DNA from: Massilia oculi | Lineage (GTDB): Bacteria; Pseudomonadota; Gammaproteobacteria; Burkholderiales; Burkholderiaceae_D | Length of the DNA stretch: 64,000 nt | Assembly: GCF_003143515.1 (NCBI RefSeq) | Contig: NZ_CP029343.1 | Location: forward strand, 4,092,001 to 4,156,000 | Direction: 5' to 3' | Shown here: piece by piece, positions 19,278-27,465 of the stretch | Layout: each line of letters begins with the position of its first letter | Position numbering within the stretch: the stretch's first letter is position 1 | Position numbers and translations under genes: made by a program | Notes under the pieces: model-generated | The model's database searches: none | Seen by the model: only the letters and a program-made list of their open reading frames with translations | Told to the model about the DNA's origin: nothing

Positions 19278-19459
19278 GATGTAAAAAGCTTCTTCAGGGC
19301 TCACATTTTACAAAGAAAAGAATGCCTAAGGGCAAAAGTTGCTATTTTCTTGTTACAGGATATTGGTAAACGTGGCGATCGCGTTACAGAGTGTATCGGC
19401 CTTCTTGCCCTGCTGGGAAAGGGGGTAGAATCCAATCAGTCATAAACTCGGAGAAACAA

Positions 19460-19768
19460 ATGAAGCGGTCCCTGATGTTGTGTGTGGTGCTGTCGGCTTT
19501 CGCGTCGTCGGGTGCGTTCGCCCAGGCCGACCTGGCCAAGGCCAAGAATTGCATGGCTTGCCACACCGTCGCCACCAAGCTGGTCGGTCCTGCCTACAAG
19601 GACGTCGCGGAAAAGTACGCGGGCCAGAAGGGCGCCGAGGACAAGCTGGTGCAGAAGGTGCTGAAAGGCGGTTCGGGCACCTGGGGCCCGATCCCGATGC
19701 CGGCCAATCCGCAGGTGAGCGAGGCCGAGGCGCGTTCGCTGGTCAAGTGGGTGCTGGCGACCAAGTAA
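19460..19768 (+). CDS. Periplasmic class I cytochrome c (c551/c552 type)
   Basis: A 102-residue monoheme cytochrome. A signal peptide (residues 1-22, ending AFAQA) is followed by the heme site CMACH, the GPAYKDVAEKYAG segment typical of c551/c552, and the distal Met ligand in GPIPMPANPQV. It shuttles electrons in the periplasm, for example to a terminal oxidase or peroxidase. GGAG lies 6 bases before the ATG. It stands alone with its own terminator. Confidence 0.95.
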   Translation: MKRSLMLCVVLSAFASSGAFAQADLAKAKNCMACHTVATKLVGPAYKDVAEKYAGQKGAEDKLVQKVLKGGSGTWGPIPMPANPQVSEAEARSLVKWVLATK

Positions 19769-19789
19769 GCGTCACGCCTTATCCGAAAA

Positions 19790-19818
19790 AAGCGCGCCTG
19801 CGTGAGCGGGGCGCGCTT
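19790..19818 (+). terminator. Terminator after cytochrome c
   Basis: AAGCGCGCC and GGCGCGCTT form a 9-bp stem with an 11-nt loop, preceded by an A tract. The T run is short, so strength is moderate. A close relative of this hairpin occurs again at 20,298-20,324. Confidence 0.7.
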
Positions 19819-19941
19819 TGTCGTTTACGACCCGGCTTCAGTCCTTGTGCGGGATCGCGCAGCGCATTACAACTGCCGGCAGGCCGCCGGCCTCTGTCCA
19901 GGCCAAGCACGAACCGCAATTCATCGACGACCGTCCCAGGA

Positions 19942-20273
19942 GGGTCAGTGTCGATTTGATCGACAATTTCCACAAAACCTTACGAATTAATGAGGGTCAG
20001 CGTCGAATTCTTTGACAACTTATTCCGCAAACGAAGGGCGCTGTTGATTTCAGATGCCGTGAAGACGTAGCTCCCTAGGCAGAGCATGATTGCTTTGGGC
20101 GAAATCAAATCAGCCTGACGATCGCTTGTGCAAAGTCAAACTGTGGCGGACTGGTATGGCAACGCGCCATTGGGACGACAGCCGGCGCGGGAAAATTGTT
20201 CAATAATTCGACTCCGACCCCAATTGATTCGTAAGGTTTTAGGGAAATTGCCAATTAATTTGACACTGACCCT
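19942..20273. repeat. Inverted pair of GGGTCAG-type REP repeats with 170-bp centre
   Basis: The left arm (about 19,942-20,021) and the reverse complement of the right arm (about 20,194-20,273) match at most positions over about 80 bp. They share GGGTCAGTGTC, CAATTTCC and AAAACCTTACGAAT. Each arm has two GGGTC-type motifs about 50 bp apart. The centre (20,022-20,193) has no recognised gene or RNA. The 671-bp gap between cytochrome c and the DUF3617 gene consists of the cytochrome terminator, this repeat pair and a second terminator-like hairpin. Confidence 0.7.
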
Positions 20274-20297
20274 GATGGGATGGGGACATGCGATAGG

Positions 20298-20324
20298 AGC
20301 GCGTCTGCGTGAGCATGGCGCGCT
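20298..20324 (+). repeat. Second copy of the cytochrome c terminator-like hairpin
   Basis: AGCGCG and CGCGCT flank a loop almost the same as that of the hairpin at 19,790-19,818 (shared CTGCGTGAGC and GGCGCGCTTT). Same orientation, about 0.5 kb away, on the other side of the inverted REP pair. It looks like a duplication. Confidence 0.55.
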
Positions 20325-20439
20325 TTCTGTTTGCGCATTCGCGGGCGTGCTGACCACGCCTGGAATACGACCGCCGCACTGTGCGCGCGGCTGCAGAGCC
20401 AGGTCGGCTACACTGGTGGCCCACTCACGAGGAGCGACC

Positions 20440-21000
20440 ATGAGACTGATTCGGACCGCCAGCATTGCATTGAGCATGGCAACCTTGTGCGCAGCGAATG
20501 CGTTCGCCCAGCAAGTCAACATCAAGCCTGGACTGTGGCAGATCGACATGACCCTGCCCGGCCAGGGAGGGGGCAATCAGATGGCCGGTGTCGTCGCATT
20601 GATGAAGAGCCAGATGGCCTCGATGTCGCCGGCCCAGCGCGCGGAAATACAAAAAAGGCTGGGCGCCGGTGGCACGGAATTCACCGACGATGGCGTGCGC
20701 ACCAAGCAGTGCATCACGAAAGACGACATCGCGAAGTTCGACGTATTTGGTAAAAAAGGTCCTGACGGCTGCACCAGGAACGCGACCCCCACCGCCGGCG
20801 GCATGAATGTGAGCATGCAGTGCACGCAGCCGCAAATGAAGATCGACGCCGTGGTGAAGACCCCCAGTGAGACCGCCTATACCTTCGACTCGACTGCCAC
20901 CGTGGCCGGTCCGAACGGCATGACGGTGACCCAGAAAACCACCGGCTCGGGCAAATGGCTGGGCAGCGACTGCGGTAATGTCGCGGCCCCGCAGTCGTGA
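20440..21000 (+). CDS. DUF3617 domain-containing periplasmic protein
   Basis: A 186-residue protein with signal peptide (residues 1-24, ending NAFAQ) and a DUF3617 domain (VNIKPGLWQIDMTL at its start, two Cys pairs near KQCITKDDI, DGCTRN and SMQCTQPQ). The family is exported and of unknown function. ATG at 20440 is preceded by GAGGAG and begins a clear signal peptide. The longer frame from 20128 crosses the inverted repeat and is rejected. Confidence 0.85.
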   Translation: MRLIRTASIALSMATLCAANAFAQQVNIKPGLWQIDMTLPGQGGGNQMAGVVALMKSQMASMSPAQRAEIQKRLGAGGTEFTDDGVRTKQCITKDDIAKFDVFGKKGPDGCTRNATPTAGGMNVSMQCTQPQMKIDAVVKTPSETAYTFDSTATVAGPNGMTVTQKTTGSGKWLGSDCGNVAAPQS

Positions 21001-21059
21001 ATTGCAGGGCAGCGTCACAGCAAATCGCGCTCTTCGGAAAGCGCTAAGGACAGGGTCGT

Positions 21060-22091
21060 TCAGCGCGTGATGCGACGCTTGGCGACATCCGCCAGCGTCT
21101 TTGACAGACCTTGGGTGCCGGCCTCGCTGCTGGCGGCCATGTAGCCGCGCACGTAGGAGGCCTGCCTGGCGACCTGGCTGTTGCCGCCCTTGAGTTCCTC
21201 GAGCAGCTGGTCGGCCACCGCCATGTCGTTCAGGAGGCCAAGGCGGTCCTGCAGCTTTTCGAGGTGGCCGACGTAGCGCTTGACGCGGCGCGCCGGCAGC
21301 AGGTCGCGGAAGAATTCGGCCGCGTAGCGCGCCTTCTTGGCGGCGATGCGCACCCGGTGACGGCCAGGTGCGTCGCCCTCGTCCAGGCCGTCGATGCGTT
21401 TGGCCAGGCGCTTCTCGGCCTTGCGCAGCAGGGGCAGGGCGGCCCTGGCGGCGCGCTCGGCCAGGGGTGAATCCTTGTCCAGCGTGGCGTCGGGACGCCA
21501 GCGGCGTTCGCCGAGCCACTCGTTCAGCTGCGTCATCAGCTCGGCATAGCGCGGCTCGCGCAGCACGTTCAGGATGTGCGCGTGATGTGCGTTCGCGCGC
21601 TCGTGCGCGGCCTGGCGCAGCGCCGTCGCGTCGAAGCCCTGGACCCGGTCGAGGGTCGAGTCGGCCAGCACGTCCCAGTCGCGCGCCGGTCCCAGTTCGC
21701 CGGACAGCCATTCGATGTCGGCATGCAGGGCGACCGGCGGCGCGGCCAGGTCTTCGAACATGGCAAGCAGCGCGCGCAGGCGGCGCAGGCCGACCCGCAT
21801 CTGGTGCAGGCTTTCGACGTTTTGCTTCAGCACGCCCGGCAAGTTCGCTTCGATCTGGCGCACGCAATTCAGGCCGATGGACTGGAAGGCGTCTTCCAGC
21901 GTCATGCGCCCGCGCAGGCGCACCGGTTCGGCCTTGACCGGGCGGATCGGCTCGTCCTTCGGCAAAGGTTGATCCTGCTGGGGCTCGGATGGCGCCACCG
22001 GTGCGGTCTGCTGCTGGACTTGCTGTTCGGTCGGCGCGATCGCCGCCTCCTTGCCTTCCGGCGCCGGTTTTGCTTTTTGTTGCTTACTCAT
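21060..22091 (-). CDS. CHAD domain-containing protein
   Basis: A 343-residue protein. Residues of about 1-70 are a Lys/Pro/Gln-rich disordered region, and the rest is a CHAD domain of helical repeats rich in conserved His, Arg and Lys (LHQMRVGLRRLRALLAMF and RHRVRIAAKKARYAAEFF). CHAD proteins bind inorganic polyphosphate and often localise to polyphosphate granules. No CYTH domain is attached. An AAAGGA ribosome site precedes ATG at 22091. Confidence 0.92.
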   Translation of the reverse strand: MSKQQKAKPAPEGKEAAIAPTEQQVQQQTAPVAPSEPQQDQPLPKDEPIRPVKAEPVRLRGRMTLEDAFQSIGLNCVRQIEANLPGVLKQNVESLHQMRVGLRRLRALLAMFEDLAAPPVALHADIEWLSGELGPARDWDVLADSTLDRVQGFDATALRQAAHERANAHHAHILNVLREPRYAELMTQLNEWLGERRWRPDATLDKDSPLAERAARAALPLLRKAEKRLAKRIDGLDEGDAPGRHRVRIAAKKARYAAEFFRDLLPARRVKRYVGHLEKLQDRLGLLNDMAVADQLLEELKGGNSQVARQASYVRGYMAASSEAGTQGLSKTLADVAKRRITR

Positions 22092-22301
22092 GCTGGTTCC
22101 TTTCACGGTAGGGAAGCACAGCGGCAAGGCGGATCGCAAAGAAATCTGTGTCGATTTTCACTGCAAGCGTGAAAGTGCTACCCACTCCGCTGGCTGTTTC
22201 GCTGCCACGAGAAATCCTATGCTTCTCCTGACAACGAGCTGGACAGATCGATCATACGCCGGGGAACCGTCCAGCTCGCCGACACATGACAGGAGAATGA
22301 C

Positions 22302-23471
22302 ATGATGCATCCAAATACTTTCGCGCGCTTGTGCGCCGCCATCGCGATCGCCATCGCCGTCCCGGGCGCGGCCCAGGCGGCGCCGGCCGCCGCGCCCGTG
22401 CCGACCATCGGCCAGCTCGAACGCGTGGCCGCCTTCCACGGCCCGATGCCCACCGGCGTCACGGTGGCAGGAGGCGGCCGTATCTTCGTGAACTTCCCGC
22501 GCTGGGGCGATGACATGCCCTATACGGTGGCGGAAATCCGCGACGGCAGGCCTGTCCCGTATCCCGACGCCGCCATCAACCGCGCCGATCCGGGCGATCC
22601 GGCCCGCGGCCTGGAGAGCGTGCAAAGCGTGGTCGCGGATGGCCAGGGTCGCCTGTGGATCCTGGACACCGCCGCACCGGGCTTCGCCGCGCCGAGGCTG
22701 GGCGGCGCCAAGCTGGTGGCGGTCGACCTGAAGACCGACAAGGTGGTCAGGACCGTGGTGTTTCCGCCCGAAGTGATCCTGCCGAGCACCTACGTCAACG
22801 ACGTGCGTTTCGATTTCCGCGTCGGCCGCGAGGGCGTGGCCTATGTCACCGATTCGTCCCTGAGCGGGCCGGGCGCCATCATCGTGCTCGACTTGGCCAC
22901 CGGCAAGGCGCAGCGCCGTCTACAAGGGGATCGCTCCACCTCGGCCGACCCGCGCTTCGTGCCGCGCGTGGAAGGCCGGGTGGTGCAGAGTCGTGCGGCC
23001 GATGGCAGGACCGCGCCGTTCCGGGTGGCGTCGGATGGCATCGCGCTCTCGCCCGACGGTGAAACCCTGTATTTCAGTCCGCTCTCCAGCCGTCATGGCT
23101 ACGCGGTGGCCACGCGCCTGTTGCGCGATCCGGCGGTCAGCGAGGCGGCGCTGGCGCTGGCCGTGCGCGACCTGGGCGAGAAAGGCGCGTCGGACGGGCT
23201 GGAGACCGATGCCGCCGGCAACCTGTATGCGACCGACTACGAGAACAATGCGATCCGCCGCCTGGAAGCCGACGGCAGCTGGCGCACCATCGCGCAAAGC
23301 CCCGAGCTGCTGTGGCCCGATACGCTGTCCGCCGGTCCGGATGGCTACTTGTACGTCACCGCCAACCAGTTGCACCGCCAGGCCGGCTTCAACGACGGCA
23401 AGGACCTGCGCGCCAAGCCGTACCGGCTGCTGCGCATGAAGATCGGGCACGGGCCGGCGCCGACGCGTTGA
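22302..23471 (+). CDS. Secreted MRJP/yellow-family beta-propeller protein
   Basis: A 389-residue exported protein. A signal peptide (to about residue 28, AAQAAPA) is followed by a six-bladed propeller of the major royal jelly/yellow family, with FVNFPRWGDDMPYTVAEI, GRLWILDTAAPGF, YVNDVRFDFR and SDGLETDAAGNLYATDYENN. Bacterial members are periplasmic and mostly uncharacterised; some may act as lactonase-like enzymes. AGGAGA lies upstream of two consecutive ATGs (22302 and 22305), either of which could start. Confidence 0.87.
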   Translation: MMHPNTFARLCAAIAIAIAVPGAAQAAPAAAPVPTIGQLERVAAFHGPMPTGVTVAGGGRIFVNFPRWGDDMPYTVAEIRDGRPVPYPDAAINRADPGDPARGLESVQSVVADGQGRLWILDTAAPGFAAPRLGGAKLVAVDLKTDKVVRTVVFPPEVILPSTYVNDVRFDFRVGREGVAYVTDSSLSGPGAIIVLDLATGKAQRRLQGDRSTSADPRFVPRVEGRVVQSRAADGRTAPFRVASDGIALSPDGETLYFSPLSSRHGYAVATRLLRDPAVSEAALALAVRDLGEKGASDGLETDAAGNLYATDYENNAIRRLEADGSWRTIAQSPELLWPDTLSAGPDGYLYVTANQLHRQAGFNDGKDLRAKPYRLLRMKIGHGPAPTR

Positions 23472-23519
23472 TGCTCGCTTGCAGACTTACTTTCCTATTA
23501 CTTTCCGACCACTTCCCGA

Positions 23520-23852
23520 TCACTTCCCGATCCGGTAGATCACGTCCACGCCCTGCACCAGCTTCCGTACCGTCACCAGCAGCGGATCGCCTGGCGTGGA
23601 AACCGGGCTGTAACGCCGCCCGGCAGTGGCCATTCCGATGGCGTTCGACAGGTTCTTGAGCGGCGCCAGCGCCACGCCGTTCGCCGGCCCCAGCCTGGCG
23701 CCGATGCCGCGCGCGATGTTCTGCGCCTTCAGGCGCGCCGCGCCGATGGTCGGTACAGGACAACATGATGACGACGTCGGACGGCCCGAGCGAGACATGA
23801 CCATCCGCGCCTGTATCTGGCTGCCGTTGAAGATGCTGGCGGTGAGTTTCAC
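23520..23852 (-). CDS. Hypothetical protein, possibly frameshifted
   Basis: A 110-residue reading frame from GTG at 23852 (AGAGG upstream), 12 bp after the NHL-repeat gene. I do not recognise it. The first 20 and last 60 residues use GC-rich codons like the neighbours, but the middle (SRSGRPTSSSCCPVP) uses unusual codons. A neighbouring frame reads DVVIMLSC there. This suggests two compensating frameshifts or a decayed gene. Confidence 0.35.
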   Translation of the reverse strand: MKLTASIFNGSQIQARMVMSRSGRPTSSSCCPVPTIGAARLKAQNIARGIGARLGPANGVALAPLKNLSNAIGMATAGRRYSPVSTPGDPLLVTVRKLVQGVDVIYRIGK

Positions 23853-23864
23853 CGCCTCTGCCTG

Positions 23865-26006
23865 TTACTCAACTACTTCGAATGCCAGGTCGCGCCCCTC
23901 CTGCGCCAGATTGCCGGCGAAGTCGGCGGCGTGGATGCGCAGCGTGTAGCGGCCGGGCGCGAGCTCGCCGATGCGCCAGCTGCCGGTCTCGATCTCGCCG
24001 TCCTGCAGGCGGTTGTTGAGCGCGTAGTCGAACTGGGTCGACTTGCTGCCATAGACCGTGATGCCGCTGGTCGGCGCGTAGACGGCCTTGACGGCATCCT
24101 GGTTGCGCGGCAGGCGGTCGAAGACCTGGGTGATGACCGGCTGCCCGAAGCCGGGCAGGGGCGTGCCGTCGGCCTGCAATAGCTGGTAGCCCAGCTTGTA
24201 CAGGCCGAGCTTGCGGCGCGCCAGGTTGCCGTTCACCTGGTCGTAGGCGTTGACGACCACTTGTACGTCGCCCAGGCTGCGGTTCAACCGGATCGGCTGG
24301 CCCTTCTTCGCCGTGATGCGCTTGCCGGCGCCGTCGTACAGCGCGATGCGCTGGATGAACGGCGGGACGGTGTCGGTAAACCCCGTGAACGGCAGGGTCA
24401 GCGGATTGACCACCGTGCCGCCCTGGTAGTAATCCAGGTGGACGTGGGCCATGGCATTGATGGTGCCGAGCGCATCGCCCACCGCGAAGCGGGTGCCGCG
24501 CGGCACCCGCACGCGTTCGGCCTTGCCCTTGGCGTCGCGCAGGACCTGGAAGCGCGGATCGAGCGGCCGGCCCTGCGGGTCGCGGCCGACGCGCATGTGG
24601 ATGTACGAGAGCGGGCCCACGCTCAGGCCTTCGCTGAGCGTGTTGAAGCCCCAGTTGGCGTGCGGGTCGGTCACTTTCGACGGGAATACCGCCAGCACCT
24701 TCGCGCCGACGTCGGCGCGCACGTCCAGGCCGGCGTGGAAATGGTGGCGCCTGTCGCCGTTGTAGGCGCCGCGCACCTCGCCCATCACGCCGACGACTTC
24801 ATGGACCATGTCCTGGGGACCGACCGGCCACGGCATCGGCTCGGTGCGCGTGACGAGGGCCGGCCGCGCCACTACCGGCGCGGCTTCGCCCTCGCGCGGC
24901 GGCGCCAGCCGGTGCACGCGATGGGCACTGGCGTCGGCCACCACCAGGCTGCCGTCTCGGCCGACCGCGATGCCGCGCGGGCCGTACAGCTGGACCGTGC
25001 CGTCGCTGCCGAAGCCGTTCGGTTCGAGTGGGCGGTCGACGTCCTGCAGCGGACGCATCTCGCCATCCGGCGTCAGTTGCAGGATGCGGCCGCCGGAACT
25101 GGCGGCGATGTACAGGTAGCCGTCGCGCGTGAGCGCCAGGCCCGCCGGGCGCCGCAGCGGCGGACGGACCTCGCCTTCGAGCGGGATCGCCAGCGTGTCG
25201 ACCGTGCCGTCGGTCTTGATGCGGCGCACCGCGTGGTTGCCGGTATCGGCCACATACAGCGTACCGTCGCGGCCGGCCGCCAGCGCGCTCGGGGTGTCGA
25301 AGCCGGCGTCCGGCAACGCGCCGTCCAGCAGGCCGGGTTTGCCATTGCCGGCCAGCGTCGTCACCGTGCCGTCGGGCGCGATGCGGCGGATGCGGTCGTT
25401 GTAGGTGTCGGCCACGTAGACGATGCCGGCATCGTCCACCGCGATGCCGACCGGGCCGTTGAACTGGGCCGCACGGCCAACGCCATCCAGGTAGCCGGGG
25501 CTGCCGCTGCCGGCTACCGTGGTCACCGTGCCGTCGGGCGTCACCTTGCGGATCGCATGGTTGCCGGTGTCGGCCACGTACAGATTGCCTTCATGGTCGA
25601 GCGCGAGGGCGGACGGGGTGTGGAAGGCGGCCGCCGCGCCGATGCCGTCGGCAAAACCTTCCTGGCCGCCGGCCAGCGTCGAGACCGCGCCGTCGGGCTG
25701 GATCAGGCGGATGCGGTTGGCTTCGCCCCCGTCGGCGACGTACACCACGCCGCGCGCGCCGATGGCCACGCCATAGGGATCGCTGAAGCGGCTGGCGCTG
25801 GCCGGCCCGTCGATCACGCCGTCGCGGCCGTCGCCCGCCAGCAGGCTCACGCGCGCCGGCCAGAATGGCGTGGTCTTCGCAACGGGCGGCGTCAGGATGG
25901 CCAGGGCGCCGGGGCGTCGTTCGATGGTGTCGGTAAAGTAGATGGCCGTGCCGATGGCCAGGACGGCGGCGCCCACGAGCGCGGCGAGGAGGGAAGTTCG
26001 TTTCAC
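23865..26006 (-). CDS. NHL-repeat protein with M23-like C-terminal module
   Basis: A 713-residue exported or membrane-anchored protein. An N-terminal helix (LLAALVGAAVLAIGTAIYF) is followed by six or more NHL repeats (residues of about 50-370), each ending in motifs such as LYVADTGNHAIRKV and DGTVTTVAG, which build a beta-propeller. Residues of about 410-560 resemble an M23/LytM fold (HHFHAGLDVRADVGAKVLAV and MAHVHLDYYQGG), and a beta-rich domain ends the protein. The putative zinc ligands are only partly kept, so peptidase activity is doubtful. The start is GTG at 26006, with no better ATG nearby. Confidence 0.75.
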   Translation of the reverse strand: MKRTSLLAALVGAAVLAIGTAIYFTDTIERRPGALAILTPPVAKTTPFWPARVSLLAGDGRDGVIDGPASASRFSDPYGVAIGARGVVYVADGGEANRIRLIQPDGAVSTLAGGQEGFADGIGAAAAFHTPSALALDHEGNLYVADTGNHAIRKVTPDGTVTTVAGSGSPGYLDGVGRAAQFNGPVGIAVDDAGIVYVADTYNDRIRRIAPDGTVTTLAGNGKPGLLDGALPDAGFDTPSALAAGRDGTLYVADTGNHAVRRIKTDGTVDTLAIPLEGEVRPPLRRPAGLALTRDGYLYIAASSGGRILQLTPDGEMRPLQDVDRPLEPNGFGSDGTVQLYGPRGIAVGRDGSLVVADASAHRVHRLAPPREGEAAPVVARPALVTRTEPMPWPVGPQDMVHEVVGVMGEVRGAYNGDRRHHFHAGLDVRADVGAKVLAVFPSKVTDPHANWGFNTLSEGLSVGPLSYIHMRVGRDPQGRPLDPRFQVLRDAKGKAERVRVPRGTRFAVGDALGTINAMAHVHLDYYQGGTVVNPLTLPFTGFTDTVPPFIQRIALYDGAGKRITAKKGQPIRLNRSLGDVQVVVNAYDQVNGNLARRKLGLYKLGYQLLQADGTPLPGFGQPVITQVFDRLPRNQDAVKAVYAPTSGITVYGSKSTQFDYALNNRLQDGEIETGSWRIGELAPGRYTLRIHAADFAGNLAQEGRDLAFEVVE

Positions 26007-26097
26007 GAGACCTAAGAGAGGATGCTTAAATGCACGTGGGGTGGACGGTTGCGCCGGCTACGCGCCCCGGTCCACCCCACGAATTACCCAGAAAGGA

Positions 26098-26430
26098 TCA
26101 GATGCGCAGGTCGTCCAGCGACTTGCCTTTACCCAACGCCTCGACTACCCATTTTGGCTGGCGGCCGCGGCCGGTCCAGGTCTGGGAATTATCGGCCGGG
26201 TTGTGATACTGGGGATTCACCTTGGCGCCGCTGCCCGCTTTCTTGCTTTTGCCAGTGCCCTTGGCCAGCAATTCTTCCACCGAGATTCCCATATTCTGGG
26301 CGATCTCGAGAATCTGCTCGCGCGCTTTCTTGACGTCTTGCTGCTGGCGGTTTTTGATCTCCTTTTCGATATCGAATTGAAGACCCTTCAGCTCGGCGAG
26401 GTTATAACCCGACAGATCGATGTTTGCCAT
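26098..26430 (-). CDS. H-NS family nucleoid-associated protein
   Basis: A 110-residue protein. An N-terminal oligomerisation coiled coil (LAELKGLQFDIEKEIKNRQQ) and a C-terminal AT-hook-like H-NS domain (NPADNSQTWTGRGRQPKWV) are joined by a basic linker. Family members bind AT-rich DNA and silence horizontally acquired genes. This one belongs to the short betaproteobacterial type. An AAGGA ribosome site precedes ATG at 26430. Confidence 0.93.
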   Translation of the reverse strand: MANIDLSGYNLAELKGLQFDIEKEIKNRQQQDVKKAREQILEIAQNMGISVEELLAKGTGKSKKAGSGAKVNPQYHNPADNSQTWTGRGRQPKWVVEALGKGKSLDDLRI

Positions 26431-26573
26431 TTTGTTTCATCCTTGATTAGGTGATTCGATTCGTTTCGAAGTGCCGCGCAGGGATTTTACTATTTAATCG
26501 TCAAAGTTGAATGACAATCGTGCGCGGGGTGATTTCGAATCAAATCCATGGCAAACCGCCAATGCATATGGGG

Positions 26574-26990
26574 TTATTTTCCCAAGGTCTTGAGATGGGC
26601 AATTTCTTGTGAAACGGCGCGGCTCACGACCTCGCCCAGCGATTGATGCAGGCTTGTGCGAATGTCGGCCGAAAAACCCGCCATCGCTTTATCCACTGCT
26701 ACGACGATACCGTCGCGCAGACCCTGTTCGAGCACGAAATCGATCCGGCCCTGCAATTGCTGCAGCACGCGTTCGGTGAGACGGCGTTCCATGACGCTCC
26801 ACTGCTCGCCGCTCCAGCGGTCGGCGGCCCGCCGTTCCAGTGCTTCCGGGGACTGGGCGTCGTCGTCGCTGGCGCCGACGGCGACGGTCGCGGCAGCAGC
26901 GGGAGCGCTGGACGCCACTGGCGCCGACGAGTCGGCGACGACCTCGGTCAATACGGGAATGCTGGCATCGAAAGCGGGATCCGGGTTCAT
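26574..26990 (-). CDS. Conserved hypothetical protein downstream of holC
   Basis: A 138-residue protein with a disordered Ala/Ser/Val-rich N-terminal half and a helical C-terminal half (LTERVLQQLQGRIDFVLEQG, SRAVSQEIAHLKTLGK). It overlaps holC by 4 bp, so it is coupled to the clamp-loader subunit. No known domain is seen. A structural or accessory role in replication is only a guess from position. Confidence 0.75.
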   Translation of the reverse strand: MNPDPAFDASIPVLTEVVADSSAPVASSAPAAAATVAVGASDDDAQSPEALERRAADRWSGEQWSVMERRLTERVLQQLQGRIDFVLEQGLRDGIVVAVDKAMAGFSADIRTSLHQSLGEVVSRAVSQEIAHLKTLGK

Positions 26991-27412
26991 GTCTGTCCTG
27001 CGACGAAGTGGGTCAATGGATAGGATTGCCTTTTATATGCGACATAGCGTTTGCGTCCCTCGGCGGCATCGTCTTCATCGAGCGAAATGATTTCGAACAC
27101 GCGCGCGAATTGCGCGAAATTGTTCGGCGTGCGGCGCGTGAGGTTCACCAGCATATCGTGGTGCGGCAGCGTCGCGTCTTCATTATCGGTAATCACGATC
27201 GGCGTTTGCGGCGCCAGCGGATCGCTGGCCAGCACGTGTGGAATGAAATCGGTATCCCCCACGTTCCACAGCGCCGCATTCAATGCCTCGGCCTGTTCAG
27301 TGCTTTCTGCCAGCACCACGACTTTGGCGCGCGCGCCATATGCCTTGCGCGCCAGCCGGCAGGCATAGGAAAGCTTATCGGGAATATTCGTGTGGAAGTC
27401 GATCCGGGTCAT
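26987..27412 (-). CDS. holC: DNA polymerase III subunit chi
   Basis: A 141-residue HolC family protein. Chi links the clamp loader, through psi, to single-strand-binding protein. MTRIDFHTNIPDKLSYACRL, VVLAESTEQAEALNAALW and the central PHVLASDPLAPQTPIVIT are family motifs. It overlaps the next small gene by 4 bp (ATGA). The pepA gene that often precedes holC is absent. An oligopeptidase gene is upstream instead. Confidence 0.93.
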   Translation of the reverse strand: MTRIDFHTNIPDKLSYACRLARKAYGARAKVVVLAESTEQAEALNAALWNVGDTDFIPHVLASDPLAPQTPIVITDNEDATLPHHDMLVNLTRRTPNNFAQFARVFEIISLDEDDAAEGRKRYVAYKRQSYPLTHFVAGQT

Positions 27413-27465
27413 GTCATCACTGAAAAGAGGAGGGCTTTCGCCCTCCGGTGCAGTTCTTTTATTCT

